In this document: one piece after another, positions 1-13,305 of the stretch | Position numbering within the stretch: position 1 is the first letter of the stretch | How the letters are laid out: each line of letters begins with the position of its first letter | Source: Pelodera strongyloides | Taxonomy: Eukaryota; Nematoda; Chromadorea; Rhabditida; Rhabditidae | Length of the DNA stretch: 64,000 nt | Assembly: GCA_036852015.1 (NCBI GenBank) | Contig: JAANDG010000161.1 | Location: 62,001 to 126,000, forward strand | Direction of reading: 5' to 3' | The notes under the pieces: model-generated | Databases searched by the model: none | What the model was told of the DNA's origin: nothing | Seen by the model: only the letters and a program-made list of their open reading frames with translations | Program-made: the position numbers and the translations under genes

Positions 1-364
1 AAACAAAGCGCAACCGTTTACCTTTTTAATTACCTAAATTAGTCAACAATGTTTACTGTGCATTTGCAGCTGCTCAATAGATTGTACTCAATGTACTCAA
101 TATGCATTTGTTGCATTTGTTTGTTAGGACTGTTAGGAGGTAAATTAGCTTTCGATCTGTTTTAGTTTTAGTGCGTGAATGTAATAAAAATACGTTTTAT
201 GAGATGAATATCAAGTATCTAGATTACTGGGAGATCTGTTTAGGAGCTCTTTTGCATCTTTTCGTCTGGAATTTGCGACCCCAATTCGTGGATCCGAAAG
301 CTGATTCTAATCTCGCTCTGAGTCGCTACGCCTCAACGTCTTACAAAGTTTAATGGACAGAGAA

Positions 365-541
365 GGGGTATGCTCTCGACATATTAGCCCGTATTCTCGG
401 GTCGACGGAAACGTTCCGTTTGGGTAATCCTTTGTATGCAAATTTCTCGACTATCTAGACTAGCTGGAGGAAAAATTTGCATACGAATGAGCTCCCAAAC
501 GGAATATTCCCGTCGACCCGAGAATACGGGCTATTATACCC
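365..541. repeat. foldback (hairpin) element
   Basis: A 23-base perfect arm at 386-408, beginning AGCCCGTATTCTCGGG, is repeated inverted at 508-531. The pairing continues inwards with interruptions (CGTTTGGG / CCCAAACG and a TTTGCAT arm) and outwards (AGGGGTAT at 366 / ATACCCT at 535). It can form a stem of roughly 80 bp. There is no coding capacity, which suggests a MITE-like non-autonomous element. Confidence 0.7.
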
Positions 542-3500
542 TTAATTGTACTTAGTTGTACTGTATATCTCTAACAAGGAAGATAATTTATTAACGTGTT
601 AGTTTAGATAAAAAATATGTGTTTCAGTTTTCCAACATATTTTCCTACTTTGTTGGATGTCGTCACCTGACGTTCTCTCGAGCATATGCCGACGGTACAC
701 ATTCGATTTTCTTTTATTTACGAACTTCAAACAAACGAACAATGATAACTTTATTGTGCTCTCAAAAAAAAACATGAAAGCTTAACTTTAGGTTGTGGAG
801 TTGCAGTCCCACCTGTATACTTCCTGGCGATATGCTCGCGTGGCTAAATTTTGTACAAAATTGTGCGCAATTATCTGGAACCCAAATCACTTATAATGGG
901 ATATTTTCACAGAAAATTCTTCGCTTCGGGAGCATTTGCTGACGGTATCAATTTCAGTTATTTATATCGTTATTTTGAAATTAGAAAGAAACAAATATTA
1001 GTCTTTCGCATTTTCAACTATAATGTTTACAAAGAAGGATTTACTTTAGGTTGCGAAGTTGCACTGCCACATGTACACTTCCTGGCATTATGCTCCCACG
1101 TGGCTGGCGTTGTACACTATTGTGCAAGAGCTATGAGATATAGGAATACCTCAATTGTTTGAACCATCACAAGTCGCTAATCCCACATTCTGGCTGTGAT
1201 TCTCGGAAATTGACGCTGACGCTTGGTAAGTCAGACATGCTGGGAAATAAATTAACATACAATACATGAGAACCTCGAGTGTGACGCGCACACCAGAACA
1301 TGTGTGCGACAGGTGTGCGAACAAAAATTTTCCCTTGCGCGAGCCTGTGTTTCATCCGCGGCCCACTATAACAACACCAGTATCCTTTGATATCATCAAA
1401 TTTTAGGTTCGTTCACTTTTTTTGGCAAAAATCAGCACGCATGGGCATGTGTTTTCAAATCATGGCACCCACACTCTTCTAAACATTTTCAATGTATATC
1501 TTTGTCCGCTGGAATATATGTATGCGTCGTCTTACATCATTCGACTCCTCACCGCAAACTCGGTGGGCATTTCAATCTGGCGGTAAAAAATGTGCTGGAA
1601 AAATATCATTCGATAGTACAATACTATGGACCAGTGCTGAAATTATTGGTGTTAAACTAAACAGCGCGAGGCATTTCTTAAATTATTATGTACATTTTAC
1701 AGATGACCATTGCGTGAGACATAATTGAAGCGCCGCACGAATTGTATGATTCTGAGGGCGAACTAACCTTGTTGTGTAATAGAAGAACGGATATTGTTGA
1801 GGTTTGTGTGTTTGTGAGCGACTTGAACAGTGATGCTTCATGGAGTGATTGGACTACGGTAATTAAAAACAATTACATATCTATGTTTTTTCCAGATCCA
1901 CAAATGAGCGTAAACTGCGCTGAACCACTTGTTCGCGTCGATTCGCCCGGCTCTACGCGCGATACGAGACGCTATTGAAGGATCGCACCCAATGGATTCT
2001 GATACTTGATCACGCGAACTCTTTCTCCAGCAACAGACGATGATGGACTTCTATTTTGAGGTTTGCATATGTTTGGAGCCAAGTTAAACGGCAAGAATTA
2101 ATAAACTAATAAACTAATATTATGATAGTTATCAAATTGCATTGATATGTTTTCAGGTGCGCGTACTCGTAGGTAGTACCATCTTGCAGCTACTCCAAAT
2201 TGTATGTGGTCTTCGCGAACTGAATATGACGCTTGGTAGGTAATAGGTAATGCCCAATTTTTGGGAAGAAGTTACTATGCGAGGCCGCCGCGCACTCATC
2301 GCACAGTTTATTTTTACGCAGGCAGAAAATATGTGCTGTCGGCACCTTCTCACTTCCTTTTAAGTCGTATTTTCACTTTTCAGATTGTTGTTCACTGGTG
2401 GAGACGCAATTGAATTATCGCATCATTCGAGGGGTTTCTCAACTCTTTCGCCGCTCGCTTTGCCTCTCAACCTCAACACAAGGACTTCACTTTTGAGGTT
2501 AGTGCATGAACTGTTTAAATTATTGAAGTACTGCAAAAAATACGTCGCATATTTATTTGTTTATTTATTTTAGGATCCCGAACGATTTCTGGCCTTCGTT
2601 GCGCCTACGGATCTCGAAAAATTGATTTTCTTCGGTCGACTCTTCGTCAAAGTTTCGCACTGTTTTCTGACAATGATCTACAATAATTGAATGCAAAGTT
2701 TGGTAGGTAATACTTACTCAATTCTTGAATAATAATTTACCACGTTCTGAGTGTTCAGCAATTGAACCTGTGTGCTGCGCACTCGTGTCGAATCACAGAT
2801 GAAAGACAGAATATCGGTGGTGCGCCAAAAGCATGCCGAATGTGCGCGACTAAACTTGTTTTCCCTCTTGCGCGATCTTATGGTAACCAAACGTTCCTGT
2901 TCCGACATCCTTGGTCCTATTTTGTGAACTTTTAGATTAATGGCATTGTTCTGAAGCACGAAGAAAGCATACGAATACATGTCCCATCACTTTGTGTACA
3001 CAAATCACGGATGGACTCGCAAACTTTTGATCAGCTTCTTTCTGAGGTAGACCGTTTCACTTAATTAAATCCTTTGGCACATTTTCTTTAGGTGATCTGT
3101 TTACTTATTCCACTTCAAATAAAGAGTTCGTATTTTCATGTAATCTCTGTAAACGTTTGCATATGTTACCCAATCTTACGAAAGTTTTATTATATCAAAT
3201 AATTTCAGGATGCTCCACTCGCCCTTCTTGTTCTTCGTCATTGGAGTGAATAAATTATTGCGCGAAAAAAAAGAACTCGCATGAAAAACAACGAGAAAAA
3301 AATGAAAGCTCGTACAAAAGAGCGAGAAAAAAACCAACTCGCATGTATTTTGTTTTAATTGGTGTCATTTTGTTTATTTATTTTTTTCGTCAACTGAAGA
3401 CCGGCTCTTCAATCAAGGTGGGTGATTGCCTATATTCCGTTTTATAGTAATTAATCCTAGAATTGTTCGGTCCTATGATTACTGTGAGTTAATTGCTACG

Positions 3501-3550
3501 AGCGAGTTTTCTAAAATAATTACGGCGTAAATAATTGCATTTATTTTTAG

Positions 3551-3700
3551 GTCTTATATTTCTGCTGGTCAACCGCGCTTGTGGCCTTTTGTCCGAAGAA
3601 CTTCTATTTGCGACATTATCCTCCACGTATTCTGGATACTTTTTGCTACCGACTTTCCATGTGCACACCGGGGACGCGATTTTCAGAAGTCTTCTGCATG
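3551..3700 (+). other. exon-like segment, unassigned
   Basis: The segment runs from an ATTTTTAG acceptor to a GTATGT donor, is exactly 150 bases long and is open in all three plus frames. One frame gives a hydrophobic, aromatic-rich peptide that could be a membrane segment. No neighbouring exon joins it in phase, so it may be a real exon of an unresolved gene or a chance open stretch. Confidence 0.2.
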
Positions 3701-6270
3701 GTATGTCCTTATTTGATTAGGGGTAGGCTAATGGGTTAATTACCGCTCAGCTAGACAATTGAAAGAAGGCGTCTCATTTTGATGACTTATTGCATACTAG
3801 GATTCTGAGGGTGTGTATTTGACTCGGGGAGTTTTTTGTTTGTTTGTCAGCTGAGAAAAAGTATAGATGTACCATACAAATTGTAGAGAATTGAAAAGAT
3901 TAACTCCTCTTTGTTGTTCAGGTTTTCACGAATGTCGAGTATTCTTTTTATGCTGACCATGATGATCATAAATATAAAAACATTTGACCTCCAATGGGAG
4001 GTCAATATGTAGTTCCCTTATTACGGGATAAACAAAAGGTCTGAGTCAGAAAAAAAGATATACGAAACTTCGTGGGTCCGTGTTGAGGATGGAGGCTTTG
4101 GAAAATTGGTTGCAAGGCGCTGAATTTGTCATGTCAGGTTTGATATTCGACTTACAATTATTATTAACAGCATTAACACGAAAATCACTTCTCTTCATTT
4201 CAGCTAAATTGTAAGTGTTTAATATTTTTAGCTAAGCTAAAAGTATCAGACTTACTAAAACTATAAGAAACCGAATTTACAGGATGCGAACTTTCTTCAG
4301 TGCGCCGTTTGCATGTTAGTTGAGGGCAACACTCCTACGGAGGCACCATAAGCCTTGGACGGATGGGCACACTTCGGTTTCGGTTAGACATAACTTATAT
4401 TTCATTATTATGGTGCAAGAGGAGCGCGACAGATGTGATTCTGCAGTTGGCACAACAATCATTTCATTGGCGAACTTCTCGCACACCTGCCGCGCCCTTA
4501 TAGCTAAAAGCCTATTTCCTTTCGAGATAGTAGAAAAACTGAACAACCGATGCGTCGTGTTTTCATTGCCCCATCTTCTGCCATGATTTCGCGGAACAAG
4601 CGCGGAATTCCGTCCATGAGTATAGGACATTTACCGGTCCCATTGCAGGTCATGATTGATTTCCTTACTTTTAGCCATACCTTTGGTTTCTATATGAAGT
4701 GTCACCGCAAGCGACGAAGAGAGCTCTCAATTGTATTTTGATGAATTTTGTTGAAAACTTGGGACTTCGAGCAACGGCGTGGAAAAACGAATCGGCCAGA
4801 TGACTTCGGTTAGGCAATTACACTTTACGCTAAAAATATAGCGAGAACTCCGTGTACCCATATCAATATACTTTCGTCTATGCATATATGAGTGTCATTA
4901 TGCTACAAAAATACATGCGACTGCATTATTAGAAAAAGGTTTCCTAACCTAATTTTTTGTTTTAGTATGTCTTTGCTGATGCCAACAAACACTTTTACTT
5001 CTCTCTGTATGCACACCGTTGATAGCGCTCGCGTTGCAATTTATTTACTGAGTATTTGATATTTGATACATTGTAAAAATTTATTGAATGATGCCTGTTC
5101 CACTTATATATATCGATTTGTAGCTATCTTTCATGTTTAAAAAACGTTTGCAGATCCATGAAATAGTGCAACAAGACCAACGCACGGGCGTCCTTGTGTG
5201 TTCTCTGATCCGTGAACCCTAGGAACCCACTATATACGCCGCAAAGAATTCTGTCGACATATGTAAAAAGGTATGTTTTCAACGAGCTGCTTCCTATGTT
5301 ATCTAACTTTCTAATTGATTTAGCAAGATTAGTACTTTTTGTGGTTTCGATGGTAAGTCATGAAACGTATTCCGTCCGTATTTTATTGCCAAAAGCGAGT
5401 TGCCTCCTAAGGAACCATTCGCATGCTAATTTGGTATCATATTCTAATTTCGTGCATGTAAATATTTTCGCATGCTAATTTCATTTCATTATAAAAGTTT
5501 AAATTATTAATAATACGTTACTCTGAGATAGCTTGTATTTTGTACATTTTTCCATTTGTGTGTTTGCAAATCGTCTTCATTTTCTTCGCAAAATTCGTTT
5601 TCAAAGCTGCTGTTAATATTTTATCTTTGGTAACTTAAACTGTAACTTTTAGAGATGTTCTTCTAGAACTTTGTCTAAAGAAAGTCCCCATCTGGATTCT
5701 TCACTGTTCAGGTTGGTGGTTTTTGTTCATGCGTTTTTTCTAGGATTGATCAGTACAACACACTTCAGCTGCGATCGTCTTTTCGTGAAACACACAGTTT
5801 AAATTTTAGATTATGGATCGCTCGGCTGTGCATACTTTTTGAAAATGTGTCATGAAAGCGCGGTGCAATCTGGCACGCGACCATCGCAGCACCTGTGCGC
5901 GACGAGTGAGCGATGAGTGCGCGATAAGTGCGCCAGAAATTGCGCTAACTGCGCGAACCTTGCTTGGATGAGAAGCACGCTAACCGATCTACATTTTGCG
6001 CAGCGTTGATTGCGCTTGCGGCTCAAGCGGTCACATGTGAGCCGGATACGCACCTCTCCCATGAAATGCTTCACATTAGTCGTGCCTACCCTACTCAGCT
6101 CTTCGGATATTGTAATAGACAAATATGTGGACATTTCAGTTTACTGTCTCATTTGTGGACAAATGAAGACCGAACAATCGGATTGGTAACGGGAAACAAA
6201 CGTACTTCGACACGGACGTTGCTTAATGGAGAAGTATCCGCAGGTAGCTTTTGAACTTACGAATAGATAT

Positions 6271-6325
6271 TCTCTCTCTCTCTCGCTATTTCTCTCTTTC
6301 TCTCTCCCTATCTCTCTCTATTTCT

Positions 6326-6384
<59 letters not shown>

Positions 6385-6391
6385 TTCTCTC
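6271..6391. repeat. (TC)n microsatellite
   Basis: An almost pure CT/TC dinucleotide tract of about 120 bases, with a few CTAT and TTTC interruptions. An open frame crosses it and reads as Leu/Ser repeats, which is an artefact of the repeat. Confidence 0.95.
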
Positions 6392-6734
6392 GAAATATTT
6401 GCTGGTCCACCTTCCGACCAATGTTTTTAATTTAGGTGCACATAGAACCTCGTAAGCATATATACTTAGAATTTATATTTTCTTGTGCACTCGATCAATA
6501 TTTCAAGATAATTACTCTAGTGCTCTGTAGTACACAGTACACACTACTATGCATGCCGCGTTTATGCTAATTTGCAACCCATGCTAATTAGGCACATTTA
6601 AATAATTGGCATGCAAATATATTTTTGATTTGATTTCAATTTATTTTACATATGCTCATTAATAAAATAAAGTAATTAATACGTAATAAGGATATAATAT
6701 TTACTTCAAATATGTGTATCATTTTGTTTCGGGA

Positions 6735-6907
6735 AGCGAAATACCGGCCGGTTTTTGAAACGCATCGTGGAGAACTGAATTCTTACGTATTTATGCTAAG
6801 TTACTCTAACTTAGCTCGATTTTTTATTATCATTTATGTTCATTTACATAAGCTGCATAGTATTGCAGGTGCCCTCGATGTGTTTCAAAAACAGGCCGGT
6901 ATTTCGT
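6735..6907. mobile_element. TTAA-family foldback MITE, diverged copy (AGCGAAATACC type)
   Basis: It begins AGCGAAATACCGG and ends with the inverted complement, with further inverted pairing (TTTTTGAAACGCATCG / CGATGTGTTTCAAAAA). It has the same sequence organisation and length (about 173 bp) as the copy at 39,782-39,954. The left flank is GGGA rather than TTAA, so this copy looks older. Confidence 0.75.
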
Positions 6908-7746
6908 TTTAATGTATTTCGCAGCCATTTCTCGATCCTCGGTCATGTTCCTTCAGCTCACATGTCTTGTTTATCCTTCCTTATTATCATTCCCTATACG
7001 TTATGCATCCTGCAAATGGTTACTGTTTCTTTCCGGAGCAGCGGGGAGCGAGCTCCTTTTCGATAATGCTCATTCAATTAAACTTCGAGCATTCAGCTGT
7101 TTAAATCAAAGCTTAATTGGCTAATTTATAGAAATCGATTCGCGCCTTTTTCTGCCGGGTTCGATTGCTACCGTACGCTTGCTTGTAGCAATTATGGAAA
7201 ACGATAGAATTCATCGTTTACAGTGAAGCATCTGTTGGAAAGGGTCGGTTCTTTTTTACGTTATCTCCTTGGCATTTTTCTGAAATACAATTGGTACTAA
7301 TTCAATTGATAAAAATGTGAAAACTTCACGATGAAAGATGTAGAATGATTATAGAATAGTGATTCATTTGCCACAAAATATTGTTCGTTCCTTTAGGTCG
7401 TCTGATACTGGACACGAAGGTCCCCAGATGCGGCCCAGGACCAATGTTTCGTTAATTGATGCGCAACGCCCAAATGATGTCCACCTGGCGTCGAAGCTGA
7501 ATACTTATTGAAGTATTTTTCCGGCTCAACTTCTGCTGCCGGCGTGCCCAGGACAAACTCTATATGGTTAGTTTAAGTAATTGTTCTCCTCTGTTCATAA
7601 GCATAAGTTGAAAGACTCCACAAAACTGCGCGCAAATAGGCGTGCCACGATTGTGCCAAACCCGCGCCCATTGGAATCTCTGACGCGCGAATGTTTCCCG
7701 AATAAACGTTTAATACAATTATCGGAATAAACTTATTTTTTTTCAG

Positions 7747-8070
7747 CATTTTGATCGAAATGGATGTTTCTTCTGGTTGGGCTTCTCGCCTCCCGCGTTC
7801 CCCGTTCCCCCGCCCAAATGCTGAATATTGGGACAAACCACAACAGTGGTTAATTTATAAGGTTTGTTGTTGCATTTATATCAACTCTTTTTCTAATGGG
7901 GCTTTGCTGTATCACTTCTTAAGATATACTCTTTTCACGTCTTAACAGGTATTTATCGATTGATTTTTAGCACGTACCGCTGCCTTGTGAATGAGGAATT
8001 GTTTCGATACGATCACGGATGGAAGCTCTTGAAGACTTGGGGCACTATTGAATGTGGCTGTTTACTAGAG
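7747..8070 (+). CDS. two linked exons of an unrecognised gene
   Basis: Exon 1 (7,747-7,848) follows a TTTTTTCAG acceptor and ends at a GTTAAT donor in phase 2. Exon 2 (7,971-8,070) follows GATTTTTAG and joins in phase, ending at GAG|GTACAT. The first encodes a proline/arginine-rich stretch ending AEYWDKPQQ. The second encodes a charged and aromatic segment (NEELFRYDHGWKLLKTW). A following segment from about 8,135 stays open to a stop near 8,206 but lies in GC-rich repeat, so the 3' end is uncertain. No start codon is defined and I do not recognise a family. Confidence 0.35.
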
Positions 8071-8640
8071 GTACATTTAATTTTAATCCTGTTTTTCAAC
8101 CAAAACTATGCGTAGTGGTTGTGCTATTCCAGGTGGCGCATAGGTTGCGAACTCCCGGCGCACATGCGGCGCGCAAGTGGCGCGTCTGCCGCGTGCCTTC
8201 AAAATAAATGTATTTTCATCGTTGTGAATACGCCCTAGGTTCAGCCATTGAGGGGTATCTAAGATATCCCTGGTGACTCAAGACATAGAGTAAACTTTTG
8301 CATTCAATCTGCAACCGGTATAATGCATTCATATTTAGAAAGTTTCGTTCTACGTCGCGGCAGGCCTTTTGATTGCCATCTAATGGCAGGGAGGAAAATG
8401 TGCTGGCAGATCAACTTCCTCTGCCGCACGTCACAAGAACGTTATGTTTCCGGTTAGTTCATCTAATTTTTCGCGCCACAAGTGCGCCAACTGGAGAAAT
8501 ATCGTCTAAGGTGCGCGGTGTTGCGCGGGCGCTTGTGCGGATCTTTATCAGTGTAAGACTTGTTAGTTGTGGTGTTTTCTCGTAATGTTTCTAAGCAGAA
8601 GCAAATTTATTGGGGTAAACCTTATTTTTTTCGTATCTAG

Positions 8641-9534
8641 ATCGCAAACATCGAATCCAAAATTGGCTTGTTCACGTCAGGACAGTTCTTCTGACGAAGT
8701 ATCCGGAAAAACGGAAGCGGTTAGTTATTGAATTAAATCCAAGTTTATTTTCTATTCACCGTTAGCCGACGCCGTTAGGTCAAGGAATTACAATTAGATT
8801 CGTTTACACTATTGGTGAATGTTTAGTGTACAACCTGCGACGTGAAGATTCAATCATTCTGCCGAGTTGATCAAGCCGCGCAACCTTGGATGACGCCCGG
8901 AATACTGCCGGGCACGAGTCCAGACTGTGACTTGAGGTATACTTAAACTTAAATACATTATTCAATTCACAGCAAACGGTTCGATAAAAAAAAATCGTGC
9001 GTACAGTAGACGCTGCATTTCCCAGCAAAATAACCAGTTTCTGTACTAACTTGTATATAAAAAGTCGAGAAACTTCTGCAATAGCAACTTTATCTGCTGA
9101 TTCTCCAGTCTGATGGGCCTCAACGTGAAACACGGCCGCTACGAGGGCCGAAGGTTTACTTGCGGGGCCCGTTCTACATTGGGCCCTACCTCCTGCACAT
9201 CATCGTCAATAGGTTGGTGGATTGTTCAATTTCATTCATTAATCAATTGTATCTTTCTCGCCATAACTTCGGAACAACTCTTGGCCATATTAGGTTAGTT
9301 TATGGATTGCTTGTACAGGTCGAAAATGCTTGTGTTTCTCCAATCTCTTTCTTCCGTGAGATGTAAACACTCTCGTCCACATGTTCCATAGTAGCAAACA
9401 AAGCTCGGCCAAAATACGTAATATTTCACCAAATGCGACGTCTGTCTAAACATATTTTTTCAGAGTACTTCTTGGCCGTCTCGCTGACTGAACCAACAAC
9501 GTCGGCAACTCTTCTACTTCTACCTCGCCCATAA
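8641..9534 (+). CDS. 3' exons of an unrecognised gene
   Basis: Four exons join in a single frame: 8,641-8,719, 8,827-8,936, 9,109-9,212 and 9,464-9,534, ending at TAA 9,532-9,534. Phases run 2/0, 0/2, 2/1 and 1/stop, and acceptors are TCTAG, TTTAG, TCCAG and TTTTCAG. The first is rich in Ser and Asp (RQDSSSDEVSGK). The second contains a Cys pair (CTTCDV) and a Pro-rich tail. The last is Leu/Thr-rich. The run gives about 120 residues. Upstream exon-like material at 8,339-8,452 does not match in phase, so the 5' part is missing or broken. Four exons agreeing in phase argues for a real gene, but function is unknown. Confidence 0.4.
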
Positions 9535-9639
9535 GCATCTAATTCTAAGAATTAATAAGATTTAAGTCATAGGTTGTAAATACCCACTGATTAATTTACG
9601 TTAATTTAAGTAGATATCCTTGATTGGATATTTTTAGTG

Positions 9640-10075
9640 ACACACTTGTGAAACTCATGTACCCTGTATACTTTGCGATACTTTGTAATAGCTTTCGTAT
9701 CTTGTAAATACCCAAAAAAAGAAAATAGTGGTTCGGTCTAACGAAGGAAGGGTGGGTGGGTTAGACCGGATCACAGCCGCTAGGGGAAGTCCTCCGTTGC
9801 TGCCCAAGATTTATTGATTAATTCACATGCGCGACCCAAAGTGGTCCCAGTGGGACGGTCCAAGGTGATCTACCGTAGTCGGTGTTACCTTGGGTAGGGA
9901 GAGGTCCAGCACTGGACTCCCGGGGGTCTGGGCCCCCTCTCCCAACCCGTACCCTGAGGGGGTGCAACTCTCAGGGGAGCTCTGATTTAGGTCGACGTCT
10001 CTGGGGGGAGATCATACTCACCCTTTAGAAAACATAAAAGTCACCACAGCCAGATTTATTTTATTTATTTACTAA
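9640..10075 (+). repeat. dispersed repeat, copy 1
   Basis: Contains a GC-rich core (9,725-10,050) with CCCGGGGGTCTGGGCCCC and ends GTCACCACAGCCAG followed by a TTTAT-rich tail. An almost identical copy lies inverted at 44,325-44,790, and a shorter diverged copy at 62,700-62,892. The shared CCACAGCCAG end and T/A-rich tail would suit the 3' end of a LINE-type element, but no reverse transcriptase is visible. Confidence 0.75.
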
Positions 10076-10191
10076 TCAATTTCAGGTTTTTTGTCTAGTT
10101 TACTAATCAATTTCAGGGTTTTTTTATTTATTGGGGGTTTCGGGTTTCGATGTTTCACGGTTTCACTACTCTATTAATTTTGTATTTACAG

Positions 10192-11475
10192 ACGCTCTTT
10201 ATGTCAAGGTTAGGCTCCGTGACATCCGAGGTTCATCAAATAAGGAGATGGTTGCGTTCAAGAAGGCCTGCTTCAAATTGATGTTGTTTGACAAGCTCGT
10301 AATATATCCAAGTATGTCCACTGAGATATGGCACGAAACTTTTGATTGGCTTGCTGACTACTGTCGCGCATCGCGAAAAAAAGTAAGGCAGAATCGTGCT
10401 GGGGTAACCATTTAAATATGTGTGTCTCTATATACTATGGAATCAACATAACATTATTATTTAGGAAAATGCAGGTACAAACGGCAGCGCATCGGCAACG
10501 GCTTTCACATCGTGTGGGGCGAAGAAAAGAACCGCGGAATCTTCTTCAGATGAAATGAAATGTGTGGTACTCTATTCAGGTATGCTCGAAGCTCGAATTC
10601 CTACTAATTGAAAAGCAACTTTATAATATAATCGCCCACTCTTTTATTTAGAAAGTACGGAGATGTGAAGTTTGCTGTAGAAAGTTAACACTATTATTCA
10701 CAAAATGACTTTACCTTTCATAGGAAATCATCTGGAATATACTGGGAAACCGCTAGGTTATACGAGATCTTATCCAACTCTGCCCTTGCCCAACTTCCTA
10801 TGGGTTTGCAAGTTTGCGGCCGGAAACCCTTGGAATGGTACGGTATTTTACAGACAATAATTTGATAACTATTTTACATTTTTCTAACAATATTATGATT
10901 AATTCTTAACCTTCTCAGTTTGTATTTGTTTGAAACGTACTCGACAAGAATCAGTAGTTAATTATTTCCAGCTTGCTCAAGAGCTCAATGTGGTCGCCAC
11001 CAGTCTGCGTCCGCAGGGAGCTCCTGCTTCTGAACGAAACCCAATGACACGACTACTTTCCCACCGAGCATCGCAGTTGTGGTAATGACCAGTTGATTTA
11101 GTCATAGTCATATTCATATTAAGTCATTACAAGATATACGCTTTTTGCTCCTTATCCCTACATTTTGAAAAATTAGCGTAAACTCATTGAATATGTACCG
11201 TAGATTTACGAGAAATGTACATGATTTGAGAATGATCCTGCGCGCCGGGACTCAAGAATTTCTCCGTTTTTTTTGTTGTTGTAGCGCAATGTATTACTGA
11301 TATTGAGGGGAATTTGGGTTTAAGATTATCCGCCTGGCGTCGGCGCATATTCTCGACAATTAATATTAGTTACAGGTTCTGCAGTGTCCTGTACTTTTGT
11401 TGTGGGATAATCGAGAGAGGGAGAGAAGCACCGCTACCCTGGGACGACGAGTCAACTTCTCGACGGCCAAAATAA
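10192..11475 (+). CDS. unrecognised multi-exon gene (five exons, 5' end missing)
   Basis: Five exons agree in phase: 10,192-10,382, 10,465-10,579, 10,724-10,837, 10,919-11,081 and 11,376-11,475 (stop TAA 11,473-11,475). Phases are 1/0, 0/1, 1/1, 1/2 and 2/stop, and acceptors include TTTACAG, TTTAG, CATAG, CTCAG and TTACAG. They encode about 226 residues. Exon 1 is charged and helix-like (KEMVAFKKACFKLMLFDK, then WHETFDWLADY). Exon 2 is low-complexity Ser/Thr/Gly with KKRTAESSSDE. Exon 3 is Pro-rich. Exon 4 begins with a cysteine and basic stretch. No ATG precedes exon 1 in frame; the first in-frame ATG is 10,248, and a dispersed repeat ends 120 bases upstream, so the N-terminus may have been displaced. 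I do not recognise a family. Confidence 0.5.
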
Positions 11476-12932
11476 CATAGCTGCGTGTTGGTATAAGTAT
11501 GTACGTTTGAGCTTATATGGAAACAATTTCGATTGCGTCTTTTTGTCTGGCTGATCTCTGAAGAATAAGATTAAGAGAGTGCCTTTTGGAATGCTGCTAT
11601 CAGGAATGGAGGGCAGGCCACTTCAAGTAATTTCTACTTTTTAGGGTTCAAGTTCAAGACGAATCCATCCGATAACTGCCTCCATGCACGAAGTTTCCGA
11701 CATAGGACAGGGAGTCTGCGCTCGCAGCGCCTGTTTTGGGATTCGCGGCAGGACTCGCTAATGGTTAGAAAAGTACGTGTTGTTCCAACTTGGAATTCTA
11801 GGATTCATTGTCAACTTGGTATTATATGGGTGTGCATAAATCCACGTCCGTGCAACGATATTGCGATTCATTTCACGGAAACTACCGTAGATGTTTGACG
11901 TCAACATTACCGTATTCTTGGATGTCATTGACACATAATATATTAGACGAAATCCTGAAAAACGTCTCATACTCATTGGATTAGTTCTGATAATTATAAA
12001 GACCAACAAATTGGCAGGGGAGGAGATAATTTATGAATACGGCATTTTGTTCTTGTGCCGCAAGAGTTTTGCATAATCTTTGCAGGCGTGATGAGCAAAG
12101 CGCAATTAGCTATTATCTTAGTATCTCGGTTATGCGGAAAAGTTACAGGTTCTGCAGTGCGCGACGACGTGCGGTTCTTGTGCGACACGCACATTGCATC
12201 GCGGAAGCGGCAACTAAAATGGAATTTGGAACTCACCTTCTAGACAGTTGACGACTGCACAACAAGAAATAGGGTAGGTTAGCTCAAAAGATATAAGTAG
12301 CTCTACTTAGTTTTATAAGGAAATTCGCATTCACCAATTCCGAGGGAGCCTTTTGTCTGGCTGAAATCTGGCAGAGAAACAAAAGGAGTAAGAGGTTTAT
12401 ATTTTTTATTTCAGAATTTTTAGTTTAAGGCAAACAGATCGCATCATCAAATAATCTCTATGTTTAGAGTTGAAAATGAGATATTATTTCAGTACGGGTG
12501 TAGCCGCAAACGGAGACGATTTCCATGAGGTTTTGACTTGGGAACTTGGGAGCCTGGAATCTATTCTGTCTGATAATGAGTTTTCTCTTAACATCTTGTT
12601 TCTCTGATATAGCCAAGGGATTTTGTTCTTCTATTTGGTACGGTATGGACATGTTATAGGTTCTTTCTGGATTGCGCGTCGAGATGTGGCTTCTTTTGCT
12701 CGAATGACGAATCATAAATCAACACGAATAGAAAATCAACGTTGGTGCGGCAGACAGGACAGATAATGTAACTACGTACGGTACGTTGTCTCAAAAAAAT
12801 TCAGTACGAAAATGCAGCATAAGACTCTTTCTTTCTCTCGTTTCCTTATTTTTAATGTGTTTCATTCCGACATCCCGTGAATGCTAGTGTAGTTCACACT
12901 GTTATGTAAAAATTAAACTGAACTTATTTCAG
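11476..12932. other. stretch with no resolved gene
   Basis: Mostly unannotatable. A 19-base string at about 11,368 that spans the last acceptor of the preceding gene recurs at about 12,142, and the motif TTTTGTCTGGCTGA occurs at about 11,540 and 12,352. This suggests a partial, decayed tandem duplication of the 3' end of the preceding gene. Confidence 0.3.
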
Positions 12933-13305
12933 TACGCAGCCATTCACAATGGACGACGCGCTTCTGCTCAATTAAATGAAGGGGCTTCTCCATCGAGCAA
13001 GACAATTAGATGTGGTATTGGTGAAATTGTTGTGACAAAGCGGACTAGTTGGGCAATTGGGCTTAGGAATGTAACTTGTAATAGTCGGTTTCCATGTAGC
13101 TAAAAGTGTAGTTGATTTGAGGTTTGCGGGTTCAATAATCAGGCTGTCACGTATCTCTACACACTTCTAGCCTCAGTTTGTTCTACTTGTGATGCTAGGC
13201 TTTCTGGATTGAAAACGTGGGTTTCAGAGGACGAGTGCGGATAATCGTGACGCTGGGCTTACGAAGTCGTCTTCGACTGCTGCGGGATCAACTTCTGGCG
13301 GTTTG
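12933..13305 (+). pseudogene. two exon-like segments, Ser/Thr/Ala-rich
   Basis: Segment 12,933-13,014 follows TTATTTCAG and reads YAAIHNGRRASAQLNEG with a Ser-rich end before GTATTG. Segment 13,228-13,305 follows GGTTTCAG, is open in frame 0 for 26 codons (ending STAAGSTSGGL) and stops at a GTAAGT donor. The phases of the two do not match, so an intermediate exon is missing or one is damaged. The composition resembles the low-complexity exon of the gene at 10.2-11.5 kb, hinting at a decayed paralogue. Confidence 0.3.

Larger units (their letters stand above)
1..7340. other. AT-rich region without a resolved gene
   Basis: No phase-consistent exon chain could be built here on either strand. 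Several short segments sit between plausible acceptors and donors (for example 3,551-3,700), but they do not join in frame. A hairpin repeat (about 365-541), a CT microsatellite (6,271-6,391) and a TTAA-family foldback element (6,735-6,907) account for part of the region. The rest looks like intergenic or intronic nematode DNA. Confidence 0.5.

Noticed and set aside
6226..6435. Open frame rich in Leu and Ser
   Set aside because: It is the translation of a CT microsatellite.
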